From NCBI GenBank assembly GCA_026874595.1, contig CM049318.1:9090741-9154740 (forward strand): a stretch of 64,000 nucleotides of DNA. Reading direction: 5' to 3'. The number at the start of each line of letters is the position of its first letter. Position 1 is the stretch's first letter. This document shows positions 57,501 through 61,886 of this stretch, one piece after another. The position numbers and the translations under genes are program-made. Below the pieces are notes generated by a model. It did not search any database, was not told where the DNA came from, and worked only from the letters and a program-made list of their open reading frames with translations. The DNA comes from Sipunculus nudus. Taxonomy: Eukaryota > Annelida > Sipuncula > Golfingiida > Sipunculidae.

Positions 57501-57657
57501 GATCTCACAACAGGTAGTATTCGAGTTTCTAAGTCTGCTGAGCGAGGTTGGCGGGTTCATGGGGCTGTTACTAGGGGCTAGCGTTCTGACAGTCTTTGAA
57601 GTCTTTGACTACCTGGTTCTGACGGCATTGAAAAAACTCTCAAGTTCAGGAAAATAA
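5766..57657 (+). CDS. DEG/ENaC-family sodium channel (ASIC / FMRFamide-gated-like) with a giant ectodomain insert
   Basis: Plasma-membrane, trimeric, amiloride-type Na+ channel subunit by family. Exons read from GT-AG signals: 5766-6046, 6303-6470, 49301-49371, 49726-49828, 50377-50495, 51253-51335, 51671-51769, 53805-53943, 55042-55095, 55299-55531, 55981-57323, 57450-57657. They total 2901 nt in phase (966 residues). Visible landmarks are the HG gating motif (TTFHGFKYV, about residue 79), TM1 in exon 2, the post-TM1 signature FPAVTICNQNPFR, finger cysteines CKWDGHPC and FGPCYTFNRE, palm GFSLSLVLNVEEYEY, HDQREIP, PGTHTLVAVKRTE, Cys-rich CRCRE and CKCSLPC (382-388), then pre-TM2 and TM2 with EVGGFMGLLLGAS (930-942). 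Boundaries of exons 3 and 4 are least certain: the donor at 49372 and acceptor at 49725 were chosen by phase, and the donor at 49829 is weak. Ordinary members have only a few tens of residues between the CxC..PC motif and TM2, whereas here there are about 500. The gene lacks obvious disabling changes. Confidence 0.9.
6620..6720 (+). repeat. Helentron/HINE-type 5' terminus: hairpin plus GTCC microsatellite
   Basis: TTAGCTCAGCTGAC begins a 29-nt hairpin (6622-6650) with arms AGCTCAG/CTGAGCT and TGACT/AGTCA, one C/T mismatch and a GAA loop. It is followed by a GTCC/GTCT microsatellite and GTTAACCAGGCACAAATCGT. The same sequence recurs at 45781 and 47956, and decayed at 9463. The 9-mer GCTCAGCTG is inverted (CAGCTGAGC) at the 3' ends at 44801 and 49121. 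Subterminal inverted repeats, a microsatellite, internal tandem repeats and a 3' hairpin are the described layout of DINE-1-like Helentron-associated elements. The assignment to this class is my inference. Confidence 0.7.
6715..8640 (+). repeat. Tandem array of about 337-bp HINE internal units
   Basis: Successive units contain GGGCACAAATCGTAACGACT, a CTTGGAAACC block, TACCCCCCAGAA and the palindrome GGTGGCGCCACC. The palindrome recurs at 6974, 7311, 7648, 7985 and 8320, giving a 335-337 bp period. Units are clearly diverged from each other, so the array is old. The short open frames in it repeat with the unit and are not genes. Confidence 0.85.
8640..10680 (+). repeat. Rearranged and nested HINE units
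   Basis: Continuation of the same repeat family but with broken phase. A truncated 5' microsatellite end joins at 8640, and a decayed 5' hairpin end (GTTCAGCTGACTGA) with a GTCTGTCTCTC tract is at 9463. Units carrying GGTGGCACCACCTG follow at 9058, 9418, 9792, 10130 and 10645. The last unit fades at about 10680. No 3' hairpin end is seen here. Confidence 0.75.
10690..11189. other. AT-rich intron sequence, nothing recognised
   Basis: Low-complexity AT-rich DNA between the HINE units and the decayed TIR-element copy. No open frame, terminal repeat or RNA signal stands out. Confidence 0.5.
11190..11606 (-). mobile_element. Decayed copy of the GTGTATCCGCC-TIR element
   Basis: Aligns by eye with the reverse complement of parts of 31288-32444. 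Shared blocks include the ATCCGCTGAAATCAGAGT end, the GAAATAGTGTG region, the Pol-less segment GCAGAGAGGAAAGGTCAGAG, and the far end GCAAAACT..CTGTTTTTGCAGACAC. It is shorter than the 31-kb copy, lacks most of the internal 280-bp units and has substitutions in both terminal repeats. It is non-coding. Confidence 0.6.
11607..13130. other. Unique-looking intron sequence; possible promoter or leader zone
   Basis: No protein was recognised. The part at about 12090-12440 is visibly richer in CpG (for example TGCGACGTCCGGG and GTGTGTGACGAACGTG) than its surroundings and could be an upstream regulatory or leader region of the transposon gene 3 kb downstream. That is a guess from composition and position only. 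Confidence 0.35.
13140..13860. repeat. Ancient tandem repeat of about 170 bp (AACTTTTGAAG / ATTGTTCCTA motif)
   Basis: Four or so diverged units each contain a GTGAAC..ATAACTTTTGAAG block, a CAAATTTGACACACA block, a TTGTTCCTA block and a CTTCAAGGTCA-like block. The run ends at 13810-13855 with TGGGCTCGCCCA, GGGGGGCGACATC and TTCTAGTTA. The long minus-strand frame across 13545-13835 is a by-product of the repeat. This is a decayed interspersed element of unknown class. Confidence 0.6.
14275..14790. repeat. Two diverged copies of a unit with splice-acceptor-like tracts
   Basis: The segments at about 14275-14410 and 14635-14770 match in order: TAATAATCTTTTT, a T-rich run ending TTTCAGG, CCTG followed by GGC and CAGG, GATCAA, a T-rich run ending TTTCTTAGGTAC, and AGATCAG/AAGCAG. 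The spacing is about 360 bp. They may be duplicated leader exons of the transposon gene or simply an old tandem repeat. Confidence 0.45.
14777..14962 (+). repeat. GAGCAAAACTT minisatellite
   Basis: An imperfect array of GAGCAAAACTT and its shortened form GAGCAAAA, in which 11- and 8-bp units alternate. It lies 470 bp upstream of the Helentron start codon. Two overlapping antisense frames rich in LLKFCSS are artefacts of it. Confidence 0.75.
15038..15047 (+). promoter_or_regulatory. Possible TATA box for the Helentron gene
   Basis: TATAAAAAAA about 390 bp upstream of the ATG at 15431, inside otherwise non-coding leader sequence. The position is compatible with a core promoter, but AT-rich DNA yields such strings by chance. 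Confidence 0.2.
15431..22675 (+). CDS. Helentron transposase: C76-like protease, repeats, HUH Rep, PIF1-like helicase, EEP endonuclease
   Basis: Intact 2414-residue frame. The ATG at 15431 (MASAIPVP) is preferred over an in-frame GTG 15 bp upstream, which follows a stop. Domains in order: a cysteine-protease-like N-terminus with GKQCVPNAVVALL (Cys36) and FDPHSRN (His161), resembling the C76/OTU-like domains of such proteins; fourteen 21-residue Lys/Gln/Arg-rich repeats (about 317-611); a zinc-binding region with VCCCC (707-710) and LCTTC (751-754) and the DUF6570-like PLEERLIALRIPFMQIR; the Helitron Rep N-terminal region (about 990-1200) with the HUH motif HIH at 1188-1190 and the two-tyrosine motif YIVSYVSK (Tyr1364, Tyr1368); an SF1 helicase with Walker A GGAGVGKS (Lys1734) and Walker B MIDEIS (Asp1818); and a C-terminal EEP endonuclease with AETR (Glu2223), GDFNID (Asp2337) and SDH (2395-2397). 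The terminal endonuclease marks the Helentron branch. It should nick, unwind and copy the element as a single strand. All key residues are present, so it may be active. Confidence 0.93.
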   Translation: MASAIPVPAVSSTKIVRGTFHQGDHQFPSESIGKQCVPNAVVALLYSTVHDLAEWQPNDIDTILIEGDHLYRTLMSDVPEKGYMAWDEIPEYIQCLDHNFKVKPTLITGGFLNHSDVQAPYMFYQDALSQVTCKKFGLIIVGGNAIAILYHQNYYYVFDPHSRNHLGYPTPCGTSVLLTFELPSELFQYISNYAYLMKATMFEVTYFRISQVTMKAFKLGLKRQTKQTNNSDDQAVDRTQSNMNVVDKLNESPTSDGNVSKHDVQLIQYFEDQQQKMIKKQYLKQYMQKKRINQAQRNKERLKDLKRKRISRQNEIYRQKERNAEKQQKQTARENQSYRQKEGTADKQQRQTARQNETYRQKERNAEKQQKQTARQKESYRQKERTVDKQQKQTARQNETYRQKERNAEKQQKQTARQKESYRQKERTADKQQKQTARQNETYRQKERNAEKQQKQTARQKESYRQKERTADKQQRQTARQNETYRQKERNAEKQQKQTARQKESYRQKERTADKQQRQTARQNETYRQKERNAEKQQKQTARQKEFYRQKERTADKQQRQTARQNETFRQKEINAEKQQKQTARQKESYRQKERTADKQQRQTARQNEIYRQMERVRESTCKKRRRSEDDFLREAERIAIKRKRTDRLHRKTETRRNTATRAQKRNDESYRKNEKTVNLKRKQGADLTECILKFHTSISEGPIYVCCCCNQTWFRHSVKNSDSWPDTIDPILLATHITSVKSVDNKQWLCTTCLDALKCHKTPKLSVYNGMRFPDKPPELNLFPLEERLIALRIPFMQIRQLPRGSQLSLKGSLVNVPTQIETTVNILPRTSDSTATIPINLKRKLAYKNVDCTQNVRPAVIITALHYLMRHSQLYKDANITVNTNWLQTFENSQEHESDSASDTSVDECLSDDDHFEEIQEDEQGGILDTMLDDTELAGNDIISVAPGEGQKPLSLFQDKDSEYLSFPTIFCGQRRLSNAERKVAAHYSDICKWELRALDRRVAANVPNLFYKMKKLQIQQITGKVSLAIRRCKTKGKKYSVQDVLNETTLHELTRLDEGYRIFRSIRGSPPYFEARKKDLFAMIRQLGLPTWFISLSAADTHWVCLLIMLGKLIDGKTYSSDDITQMDWVNKTRLVKADPVTCVRYFDHRVHSFIHTVLRSAYSPLGTLKDFFYRVEFQQRGSPHIHMLMWIENAPIYGQHEHDAVTKYIDDHVTCSTNDKVHHDLIDLQTHRHSRSCRKKGKPVCRFNFPMPPMPQTKILEPHDTEVDEKHKQNYQKISQGLASFNVDSDLSFHDFLTTLEISLDDYYMALRTSIKGPKVFLKRSPSETKINGYMRLLFTAWKANHDLQFILDPYACATYIVSYVSKSQRGMSALLDAACKEARKEGKNLRQQVRDMGNQFLNAVEISAQEAAYLVLQLPMTRATRDVIFIPTAPPEERTFLLKSKEQLEQLPQNSTDIAASNIINRYSKRPRAFENWCLADYASQINIKYPSDTADDAFLDNTEDLDINKNENPDVNTEEKLSITLANGTTYTRRQIPRVLRYVRYTEKIDPENCYRERLLLFSSWRDETRDLLNGSKTYTEQYNKKKIQIEFKRKQYEHNADVLQETQDQAEHDHETEYAHIAPTNEHAENEDANQPPVPCDEFAFFDPERSDHLQNYDLTADLGLPPRTTAQEPLTLPGRIPDVEYKQLIQGLNDKQLAVFKHIIKHVKCSCTPLHVFLTGGAGVGKSVLLRALFQTLHRHLCGTEGDNPLDCKILVTAPTGKAAYNVHGSTLHNAFRIDPNKGFDYRKLSSDILNTLRTQYRHLQILMIDEISMVGNRMFNFVNLRLQEIKGNKEPFGGIHVIVIGDLFQLQPVMDSWIFTNLSDNYGPLALNLWVDTFHMYGLTEIMRQRNDHDFAELLNRLREGQHTKGDIDTLKSCLLTTNSSYPSQTTHLFTNNTSVDNHNMQIFQCTNTTKVIITAVDTVITDVTDDVKKDVLSRIPDNPSKTAGLLKTLQIAVGLPYDITCNIAVQDGITNGCSCILHIQYMHSNTVPSILWVQFEDSNVGSDTRRNYVTFYTPGISKEWTPLFVTKRTFHTGRRHILVTRSQFPLKIGAAKTIWKAQGSSLDQVVVDMTSTRKLRHAHYVAFSRARKMDGLYVLNLDENKISTDPQVTFEMARLRNDAKLSLNFIPPTSVPTDTLKIMYHNTRSLHLHFRDVISDCHFLNTHIIALAETRLCSFDSDDEYYIPNFHLIRNDHQTTGSTCPSKRPHYGLAFYLHKDLCPFVQVHHHSSGNIDASVLLINTPESSLQLISVYRSPQSKLSDFISKLGQLMTDVDLQKPLLVIGDFNIDVTKLNNMSALNELSHLLHSQQLVREKTTDYGTLIDLVFSNFPDATTSTIEATWSDHKAVFTVGPKNVFQFHRD
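16379..17268 (+). repeat. 63-bp coding minisatellite inside the Helentron gene
   Basis: Fourteen complete units plus a partial one encode YRQKERNAEKQQKQTARQKE-type repeats of 21 residues. Two kinds alternate, an NAEKQQ type and a TADKQQ type, so the true period is a 126-bp dimer. Copies are almost identical at the DNA level and keep frame. The predicted product is highly charged and helical or disordered. The same periodicity opens false frames on both strands (16361-17269 minus, 16371-17153 plus). Confidence 0.95.
22676..23782. other. Spacer after the Helentron gene
   Basis: No protein recognised. Short frames occur but show no family features. It separates the intact gene end from a decayed duplicate of that end at 23783, so part of it may be an insertion or the junction of a tandem duplication. 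Confidence 0.4.
23783..23912 (+). pseudogene. Decayed second copy of the Helentron gene 3' end
   Basis: TCTGGTGTTTTCCAAG, TTCAACAATCG, ATCATAAA, TGTTCACCACTG, TGTTTTCCAGTTTCAT and the following TTTCCATCTTCCTTCACA match, in order, the end of the intact gene at 22558-22697 with scattered changes. The SDH catalytic region of the endonuclease is frame-disrupted. Only about 130 bp are recognisable, and the sequence immediately upstream does not obviously continue the alignment. Confidence 0.65.
23913..25010. other. AT-rich spacer with a TA microsatellite
   Basis: Contains a (TA)n tract at about 24518-24586 and a C-run at 24937-24949. No gene or terminal repeat was recognised. The only longer frame, minus 24803-25108, has no family features. 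Confidence 0.5.
25015..25155 (+). other. Possible upstream exon of the RPA-like gene
   Basis: A 47-codon open stretch with no ATG (preceded by TAG, opening with TTG) ends in AAAG|GTATGT, a fair donor, in the same phase as the next exon at 26226. It could be a 5' non-coding exon, or coding if an ATG exon lies further upstream. Support is limited to the open frame and the donor. Confidence 0.35.
25156..26225. other. Putative first intron of the RPA-like gene; nothing else recognised
   Basis: AT-rich, ending in the acceptor CTTCATTTTTCCAG directly before the ATG at 26226. No mobile-element ends or RNA genes were identified. Confidence 0.4.
26226..33173 (+). CDS. RPA-like OB-fold ssDNA-binding protein, five exons with the candidate leader, associated with the Helentron
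   Basis: Coding exons 26226-26639, 28406-28627, 30657-30879 and 33133-33173, all with GT-AG borders, sum to 900 nt in phase (299 residues, stop TGA 33171-33173). The start ATG is the first base after the acceptor. The first exon (1-138) has an OB-like pattern ending SYLFRNFSVGQQKIIFLNKN followed by a Pro-rich linker. The second (139-212) contains VVRNVKISDTSGTIDIALW, the strand pattern of the RPA1 DNA-binding OB domain, and VGTTVRMTHLSIR. The C-terminal part is acidic. RPA70-like proteins are known companions of Helitrons in plants and some animals, where they are thought to protect the single-stranded intermediate. The gene lies on the same strand 3.5 kb behind the Rep/helicase gene. A stranded host gene is the alternative, but a complete host RPA1 would be about twice as long with a zinc-ribbon OB domain. 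An AATAAA lies at 33756. Confidence 0.72.
26840..27605 (-). mobile_element. Truncated LINE 3' end (RT C-terminus, zinc-finger tail)
   Basis: Read on the minus strand, VYRTTLDMYLRQFQFRFLHN leads into CSYCFISNESVHHLFCEC, the Cys/His cluster found after the reverse transcriptase in L1-like and related non-LTR elements. The final residues include ESKVAQKANKY and a stop near 27075. The remaining bases to about 26840 form an AT-rich 3' UTR with AATAAA close to the end. The polymerase core is missing, as expected for 5' truncation on insertion. It lies in an intron of the RPA-like gene in the opposite orientation. Confidence 0.75.
27606..28405. other. RPA-like gene intron, nothing recognised
   Basis: AT-rich DNA upstream of the acceptor at 28405. 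No open frame with family features, terminal repeats or tandem structure. Confidence 0.5.
28988..30600 (+). repeat. Two nested hairpin-ended repeat elements
   Basis: The outer element begins near 28989 with ATGCCC..GGGCAT inverted arms and a GTCCGTCC tract; its units, with TACTGGCCT, ATAATGACC and TTGACCTACTTTTGACC, occur at about 29080-29250 and resume at 30220-30600. The inner element starts near 29252 with TTTTTAGCCC..GGGCTA arms, GTCGTCACCC and a GTCC/GTCT-like tract. Its roughly 280-330-bp units share GAGCGGGATATCTC, TTTTATTTCATCAGT and GGTGGCACCACCT (29572, 29905). The inner copy splits the outer one. Both imitate the layout of the 6.6-kb HINE end. Confidence 0.65.
31288..32444. mobile_element. 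1.16-kb element with perfect 15-bp terminal inverted repeats
   Basis: GTGTATCCGCCAAAA at 31288-31302 is perfectly inverted at 32430-32444. Inside are about 280-bp tandem units with GGTGGCGCCACC or a variant at 31604, 31883 and 32164, each followed by CCATTTTTGCACAG, and a second variant at 31753. No protein is encoded. No clear target-site duplication is visible next to the repeats. A decayed relative in inverted orientation is at 11190-11606. It sits in the last intron of the RPA-like gene. Confidence 0.7.
32445..33132. other. Last-intron remainder of the RPA-like gene
   Basis: Contains a short GTCC/GTCT tract (about 32616-32643), suggesting another decayed HINE-like start, then AT-rich sequence ending in the acceptor TTTTATTTCAG. 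No gene recognised. Confidence 0.45.
33174..33774 (+). repeat. RPA-like gene 3' flank with about 130-bp degenerate repeats
   Basis: Units with TTGGCCTGAAAATT or TTGGCCTCAAAGTT, ATATCT and a CCACCTGTA box (33359, 33489) repeat two to three times. An AATAAA signal at 33756-33761 would fit the end of the RPA-like transcript. The satellite begins immediately afterwards. Confidence 0.5.
33775..42065 (+). repeat. 176-bp satellite array (43 near-identical monomers with diverged edges)
   Basis: TGTCTCCAAAATGTTATTAT recurs exactly every 176 bp from 34127 to 41519, giving 43 consecutive monomers that differ at little more than three sites: AAATAAATCGG versus AAATCAATCGG, TTAGACATT versus TTAGGCATT, and ACGTGTAA versus ACGTATAA. 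A monomer at 33951 is slightly diverged, and the units at 33775, 41695 and 41878 are strongly diverged, the usual picture of an array homogenised from its centre. Each core monomer has a 7-bp inverted repeat ACAGCTT/AAGCTGT with an 8-nt loop at offsets 54-75. No coding frame exists. Confidence 0.97.
42066..44800. other. AT-rich, C-rich-strand sequence between satellite and 3' terminus
   Basis: No protein recognised. Two isolated GGTGGCACCATCTAC-like boxes (42694, 43198) and GGGCATAAATTGTACC (42764) resemble the internal HINE units, suggesting very old repeat-derived sequence belonging to the same element. The rest is featureless. Confidence 0.4.
44801..44834 (+). repeat. Helentron/HINE-type 3' terminus with hairpin
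   Basis: CAGCTGAGCGTCATG carries the inverted copy of the 5' GCTCAGCTG. It is followed by the perfect 12-bp palindrome GGCCCATGGGCC and TCTTGTT. The 3' end of the element at 49121-49154 matches it (CAGCTGAGCGTCATGACCCC, TGGGTCACTTGTT), with the palindrome partly decayed. Confidence 0.7.
44835..45780. other. Unique intron spacer between two HINE-type elements
   Basis: About 950 bp of AT-rich DNA, presumably original channel intron or an older insertion. The minus-strand frame at 45409-45741 has no family features. Nothing is called. Confidence 0.45.
45781..49154 (+). mobile_element. Non-autonomous HINE with tandem units and complete ends
   Basis: Starts with the same 5' hairpin (45783-45811) and GTCC/GTCT microsatellite as 6620 and ends with the subterminal inverted CAGCTGAGC, a partly decayed hairpin and CACTTGTT at 49154. 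Internal units of about 337 bp carry GGTGGCGCCACC variants at 46159, 46497, 46834, 47176 and 47511. A truncated 5' end is at 47776, a nearly complete one at 47956, and shorter units follow at 48370, 48540 and 48700. A C-run (47049-47061) has expanded within one unit. No protein is encoded. By family logic it would be mobilised in trans by a Helentron such as the one encoded at 15431. Confidence 0.7.
52375..52740 (-). repeat. 187-bp tandem duplication within the LINE fragment
   Basis: GTTACCTGGTGTTTTGTTCA occurs at 52414 and again at 52601, each followed by TGCTCTTTAATGCTAAGTGT and TGTACCGATGATAAAAA. Both copies encode, on the minus strand, the ALKSM..LNKTPGN start of the reverse transcriptase. 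Copies differ at roughly one base in ten. Confidence 0.85.
52375..53600 (-). mobile_element. Decayed L1-like LINE fragment in channel intron 7
   Basis: Minus-strand reading, with stops, gives the endonuclease motif GGDLNSCLSVKDTDD (about 53552-53508), then CDIWRIRYPES and FTWRSVNPLRQRCLDYF, the C-terminal endonuclease signature, then FTEGIIIRSRCKRYEYG (about 52940-52890) and the start of reverse transcriptase with LNKTPG. The remaining polymerase is absent. The order and orientation are those of one element broken by stops and indels. The KTPG segment is duplicated in tandem (next entry). Confidence 0.8.
53944..55041. other. Channel intron 8
   Basis: AT-rich intron with donor GTAATT and acceptor TATATTCTAG. 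No repeat or gene recognised. Confidence 0.6.
55981..57323 (+). other. Single-exon extracellular insert of the channel (exon 11)
   Basis: This 1343-nt exon gives about 448 residues (450-897) sitting between the thumb-end Cys motif and TM2, on the extracellular side by topology. With the Lys/Arg-rich, coiled-coil-like tail of exon 10 (about residues 395-450) the inserted segment reaches roughly 500 residues. It contains nine cysteines and at least eight N-glycosylation sequons (for example NNTS, NGSW, NITF, NLTA, NLSA), as expected for an ectodomain. Much of it looks helical, especially the final part before TM2. I recognise no known domain. The reading frame is open throughout and flanked by good splice sites (TCTCTTTCAG / GTAAGT). 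Confidence 0.85.
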
Positions 57658-57795
57658 AATCAGCTCAGAGAAGAAGTCCAAGAGTATGAAACTATACTTG
57701 AACCAATGAAACATTGTCTAAATATTGGCTACAATTTAACTAGAACATTTGGCAATCTAGTATGACCGCCTTTCTCTATTTTTAATCTTGTATAT

Positions 57796-57801
57796 AATAA
57801 A
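57796..57801 (+). terminator. Polyadenylation signal AATAAA of the channel gene
   Basis: First AATAAA after the stop codon, 139 bp downstream, followed by T-rich sequence. This is a plausible cleavage/polyadenylation site. Confidence 0.5.
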
Positions 57802-58320
57802 TAATCTAGTTTTTATTTCAAGTTTATAGACAAACTGTCAAGTCAGACGACCTGCGAGACATTTTACAGATATATTGGATAGACGAGAGCGTGTTGTAAG
57901 GGCGGGTGTCATGTATTACGCAGGATGCCCATATGGTTAGTGTGGTGCCTTCTGATAAGATGTTCCAAGGACTGTATATATAATCTCTGTATAATCCTTC
58001 CTTTACCATGGCCCAATTGTTATATGGATATTGTAGGATATTGTGGTGTGATTAAATTATATATCATTGATATATACATAATTATGTATATAATGTGAAT
58101 TATTGTGCTAATATTTGACTCAGTGTTTCCTTGACAACACCTTTGTTATTACTTCCTTTAGTACACCAGCTGTTGGTACTATTACAATATCCTTATTTAA
58201 TATCAACATATCACTGCACAAACGCTGCAATTAATAATTAAAACTGAAGGAGCCACACAAAAGGAAAAATGTTAATAAATGATTCAGAAGTTACATCTGC
58301 ACGATCCGTGTCGCTTGGCA
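57802..58320. other. Spacer after the channel gene
   Basis: AT-rich, no recognisable gene. It separates the putative poly-A site from the minus-strand LINE remnant. Confidence 0.5.
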
Positions 58321-58329
58321 TGAAAAAAA

Positions 58330-59990
58330 TTATGAATTACAGAAGCCTTCGGAATTTTTTTTTAAGAGAGTCGTACATTTGTCCTTTAGATGGAATTTAG
58401 TATCAGTATCTCTCTGTGAAAGAATACTGTTGAAGTCTCCAGTAATTTTTAAATTTTACTGAGCCTTGCAGTGTTCAGTGAGTCAGTTCAGTGTCTCTTT
58501 TATAAACTCACAGCGATGTATATCCTGGTTTGGTGCATACAAACAAACCAATGTGTAAAAGTGTTCTGATATTTCTAAGCTGATTTTCAACCATATTTAT
58601 CTTGATATTCACCTGTAAAATGAAACCCAACATTTCGGTTTATTAAAATAGCTACACCTTTTCCATGAAAAGTATCTGACCGCTGAATGGTAAACTGTAC
58701 CATACCACAAACTGTTAAATATTCTGACAAAAGCTCGATGTCCGATAAACAGAAAAATCCAGTAGTGTCGACAATTTTCTGTGTTTTACCAGCTTTTATG
58801 TGGGTATTTACGTCATTTGGCGACCTTGAAGCAAGTCGTTTTGGACGAGACGAAATCTGTCCTGGTTCGTCGTCCTGTGGTCTGTACTGGTTTATTTCAA
58901 ACGTGTTGTACTGGCGTCTTACGTTTTGCAGTAAACGACCAAACATGTTTTTGCCCTTCTAGCTTGTTTTGGTGGTAGCTTTTGATAAGAACCTAGAAAG
59001 CCCGGTCCCTAAATGAAGATCTGGGGAAGCGAGTGTTAAGGTTGATGAGCCAGTGGCTACCAATTCGTCCTTAAATTCAGGGAATTGTTGGATTATTTCA
59101 AAGATGAGGTTTTCTAAAATGTCTCGGGTTACGTCTGGGGCTAACTTGTCGTCAATTGTTGAACCCAATTTCCTCGCAATCCCAGCATGTTTGGCATTTG
59201 CGATTTGTTGAGCTAGATCGTCACAGTCATTTTCGACGGCACGGCGATATTGATATGCATGCTCCAGGGAGGGAAAGTTTTGACCATAAACGTCAAGTAT
59301 GCCTGGGAAATCACTTGACAGAATCTCAGTGTGCCCTGATATGATCTGAACATCCTGGTCTCTCACATACTTAGAGAATTTAGGACTTCCAGCTTAATGC
59401 CCTTTCTCTTTACAAACCGAACAGATTGTATCTGTAAACTTGTTGAAAGGAATATACGGCATTTGGATGGTACGATCATAACGCTACGTTGGAGAGCTTC
59501 TGGTATGGGGTTCTCAACGAACCAAACCGATTTCCGTTTTTGTATGAGGTTAACATACCTTCCTTGTTTCTTTCCTATTCATATTTGACCTCAGATACCA
59601 GAGTAATTTTTTTTTCTCTGCGGAATTCTACGATACATGAGTTATCGTATGAAAGGGACAAAACACAAACTTTGATTTTGATCGGACGTGGAGAAGTTGG
59701 GTCAGGTCTAAGAGTAAATGGATTTCTATCTGACAGGGTAATGTTTTTACCCCTAAGGGTTATACCTTCTGCGACTCTAGCTGCGGCGGAGCACATCTCG
59801 AAAGGTCTAATTGTGTCGCCTTCCTCTGAGTTATCCTTTCTTTTAGGGATTACTTGGTCATTTGTAAAGAAAACCGGTAGCACTCTCTCCGATGTCTTTA
59901 TAAATGCTATGAGTTCCTTTCAGTTCACAAAAAAAAAAAAATATCACTTTTTGAATGCAGAAATTTTCTATCTTGACATGTATTCTGAGA
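58330..59990 (-). mobile_element. Broken LINE with zinc knuckle, NADAR-like domain and endonuclease
   Basis: Minus strand. A region at 59883-59575 encodes a basic segment with KVCVLSLSYD. At about 59435 a zinc-knuckle relic CSVCKEKGH is followed by a stop. The frame 59366-58959 encodes DFPGILDVYGQNFPSLEHAY and AKHAGIARKLGST, resembling the NADAR/YbiA fold. One in-frame stop later, 58946-58587 encodes an endonuclease with GKGVAILINRNVGF. About 58540-58430 continues with CLYAPNQD and ITGDFNSIL. The reverse transcriptase is missing. This fits an L1-like non-LTR element whose first ORF carries a NADAR-like domain. It is not functional. Confidence 0.65.
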
Positions 59991-60462
59991 GTTAGTACTA
60001 TAAACAAGTTCTCAGAAAAAAACTTACGTAGGTTGTCGTACATTGTCATGCGTTTGCAGTCAAAATACAGAGCAGTCGAGAGGCGAACTCTACGACACCT
60101 GCATCACGTGACCGGTCTCTTCGGAATGATTGTTCTTATTGAGACAAATCAACAATCATGCAGAGAAATATTTCTGTAAACTATCCCTGGATTTCGTTTG
60201 CCAAAGATATTAGCCGTTCAAGGATTGTTCTTGCTTATTTTTAATACATAAACTTGTAAACGTCTAATACAGGTGAAACGTTTTTTCTCATCGTGGATTT
60301 TATCGAACATTATGAAATTGAAATATATTTCACATTTTATGTCAATATACAAATTAACTAATATTTATTACATTTATACATTTTATATATAAATAAATTA
60401 CTGACATATACTATTAATATATAGTTTGTATTTATAAACTATTTTATATTCACATATAAATA
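59991..60462. other. AT-rich spacer, nothing recognised
   Basis: Dense in short TA-rich strings, particularly at 60340-60460. No gene or repeat end. Confidence 0.5.
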
Positions 60463-61886
60463 TACCGTAATTGACGTAAGAAGTGCCCCGGGCGCTCTCA
60501 AAATTAGATTTTTCCAAATATTTTTATACCCTTATAAGCGCTCACCCAACCAACATCTGTCAACATCCAAAGTGCGTAGGATCCTCTAATTTGACACTGC
60601 GGCTTGTGTCACGTGTTTGACTTTACAGCACACTCTGGACAATTAAGAAAAAAAAAATAACGATTTTTTTGCGATGGTTTAGTGAAGTTTTGAAAAATGA
60701 TAACTGATTCAAGTGATACCGATTTGCAGACGATTCTTTTTGTGTTGTATGAGAGAATTGTTTGAATGACTGCAGTTCGAAATTTCTTGCAGGTGAAGCG
60801 GAAAAATAAGGAAGGTAATAAATGAATTCTTTAATAAAAGTCACCGCCTAATTAGGTCGCAGAATATATCAAATGTTCATATGAAGGTATGTAAAAAAGT
60901 ATTTATTTGAAAGATGAAAATAATATAATACGGGACGTCGGTACCCCGGTCATGTCAGTTGCCTTGCGCTAATACCTTTGACAGCGAAGCCGATGTATGA
61001 CGAGGAATGGTATCGCCAATAATTTTCCTTTTTGTCTTCATTGTGCATGACATGACATGCAAAATTAAAAAAAAAAGCTGAAATACTGGCCCTCAGACTC
61101 CAGTGTATTATATTAACTTCAGTGGTATACACAGCGTATACGCATCAAATCCGGGGTTTTGATTTAAAATTGTGAGGAAATTCGTCAAATTTATATTCCG
61201 CAGAAACACGGTTACTTTCTTGACAATTATTGACTCTTTATAATACATTCATTTCCTGACGTAGTCAAATTATACAAGCTTGAAAAACATTGAATTCCGC
61301 GTCATCTGAGGAAAGGCCGCTTTATATGTATGATTATAACGCGCTACTGGTTGTCTTGTAATCGAATAGAGTTTCCGTGTATGTCAGTGTGCAAGCCAGC
61401 TGACAGCTTCAGCCTTCACTGGACTCGTGAACATTTTACGCCGTAAATACGGCACCATATAAAAAAACATCCTTGTTTTAATTTGCATATTACGTGCTAC
61501 TGGATGATATTTAGCCAAGTTGGCAAGTTCCGAGCATCCCTTGCGCGAGTGCTGTATACACACAAATAATCCCAGGGCTCTGGGCTCTCAGGTCTCAGTC
61601 AGTCAATGATATCTATGACACACTTGACCACTTATTCTGTTGTGTGTAACTAATATTATTATTATATAAGAAGATAAAGCCTTACGGAGATAGAATGGAA
61701 ACTGGCAGTAACTTTGAAGCTTGCCGGGGAGAAATAAAAGCATAACGTTGCCCCATGCTATATTGGTTAGGGAGAAAAAAGAAGTAAGGATCGCTCATCC
61801 CTTAGCTTTCTTAAAGTGATCTCCGAAATCCGGGGGGGGGGGGGGGGCTTATTTCAGAAGGGGCGCTTATAATGTCAAATACGGTA
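60463..61886. mobile_element. 1.4-kb non-coding DNA transposon-like element with TACCGTA terminal inverted repeats
   Basis: TACCGTAATTGAC at 60463 pairs with GTCAAATACGGTA ending at 61886 (12 of 13 bases inverted). Just inside are AAGTGCCCC on the left and the inverted form of AAGCGCCCC on the right, extending the terminal similarity. The interior has no transposase frame, but includes a G-run (about 61832-61847). A non-autonomous cut-and-paste element is the simplest reading. The class is unassigned. Confidence 0.55.
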
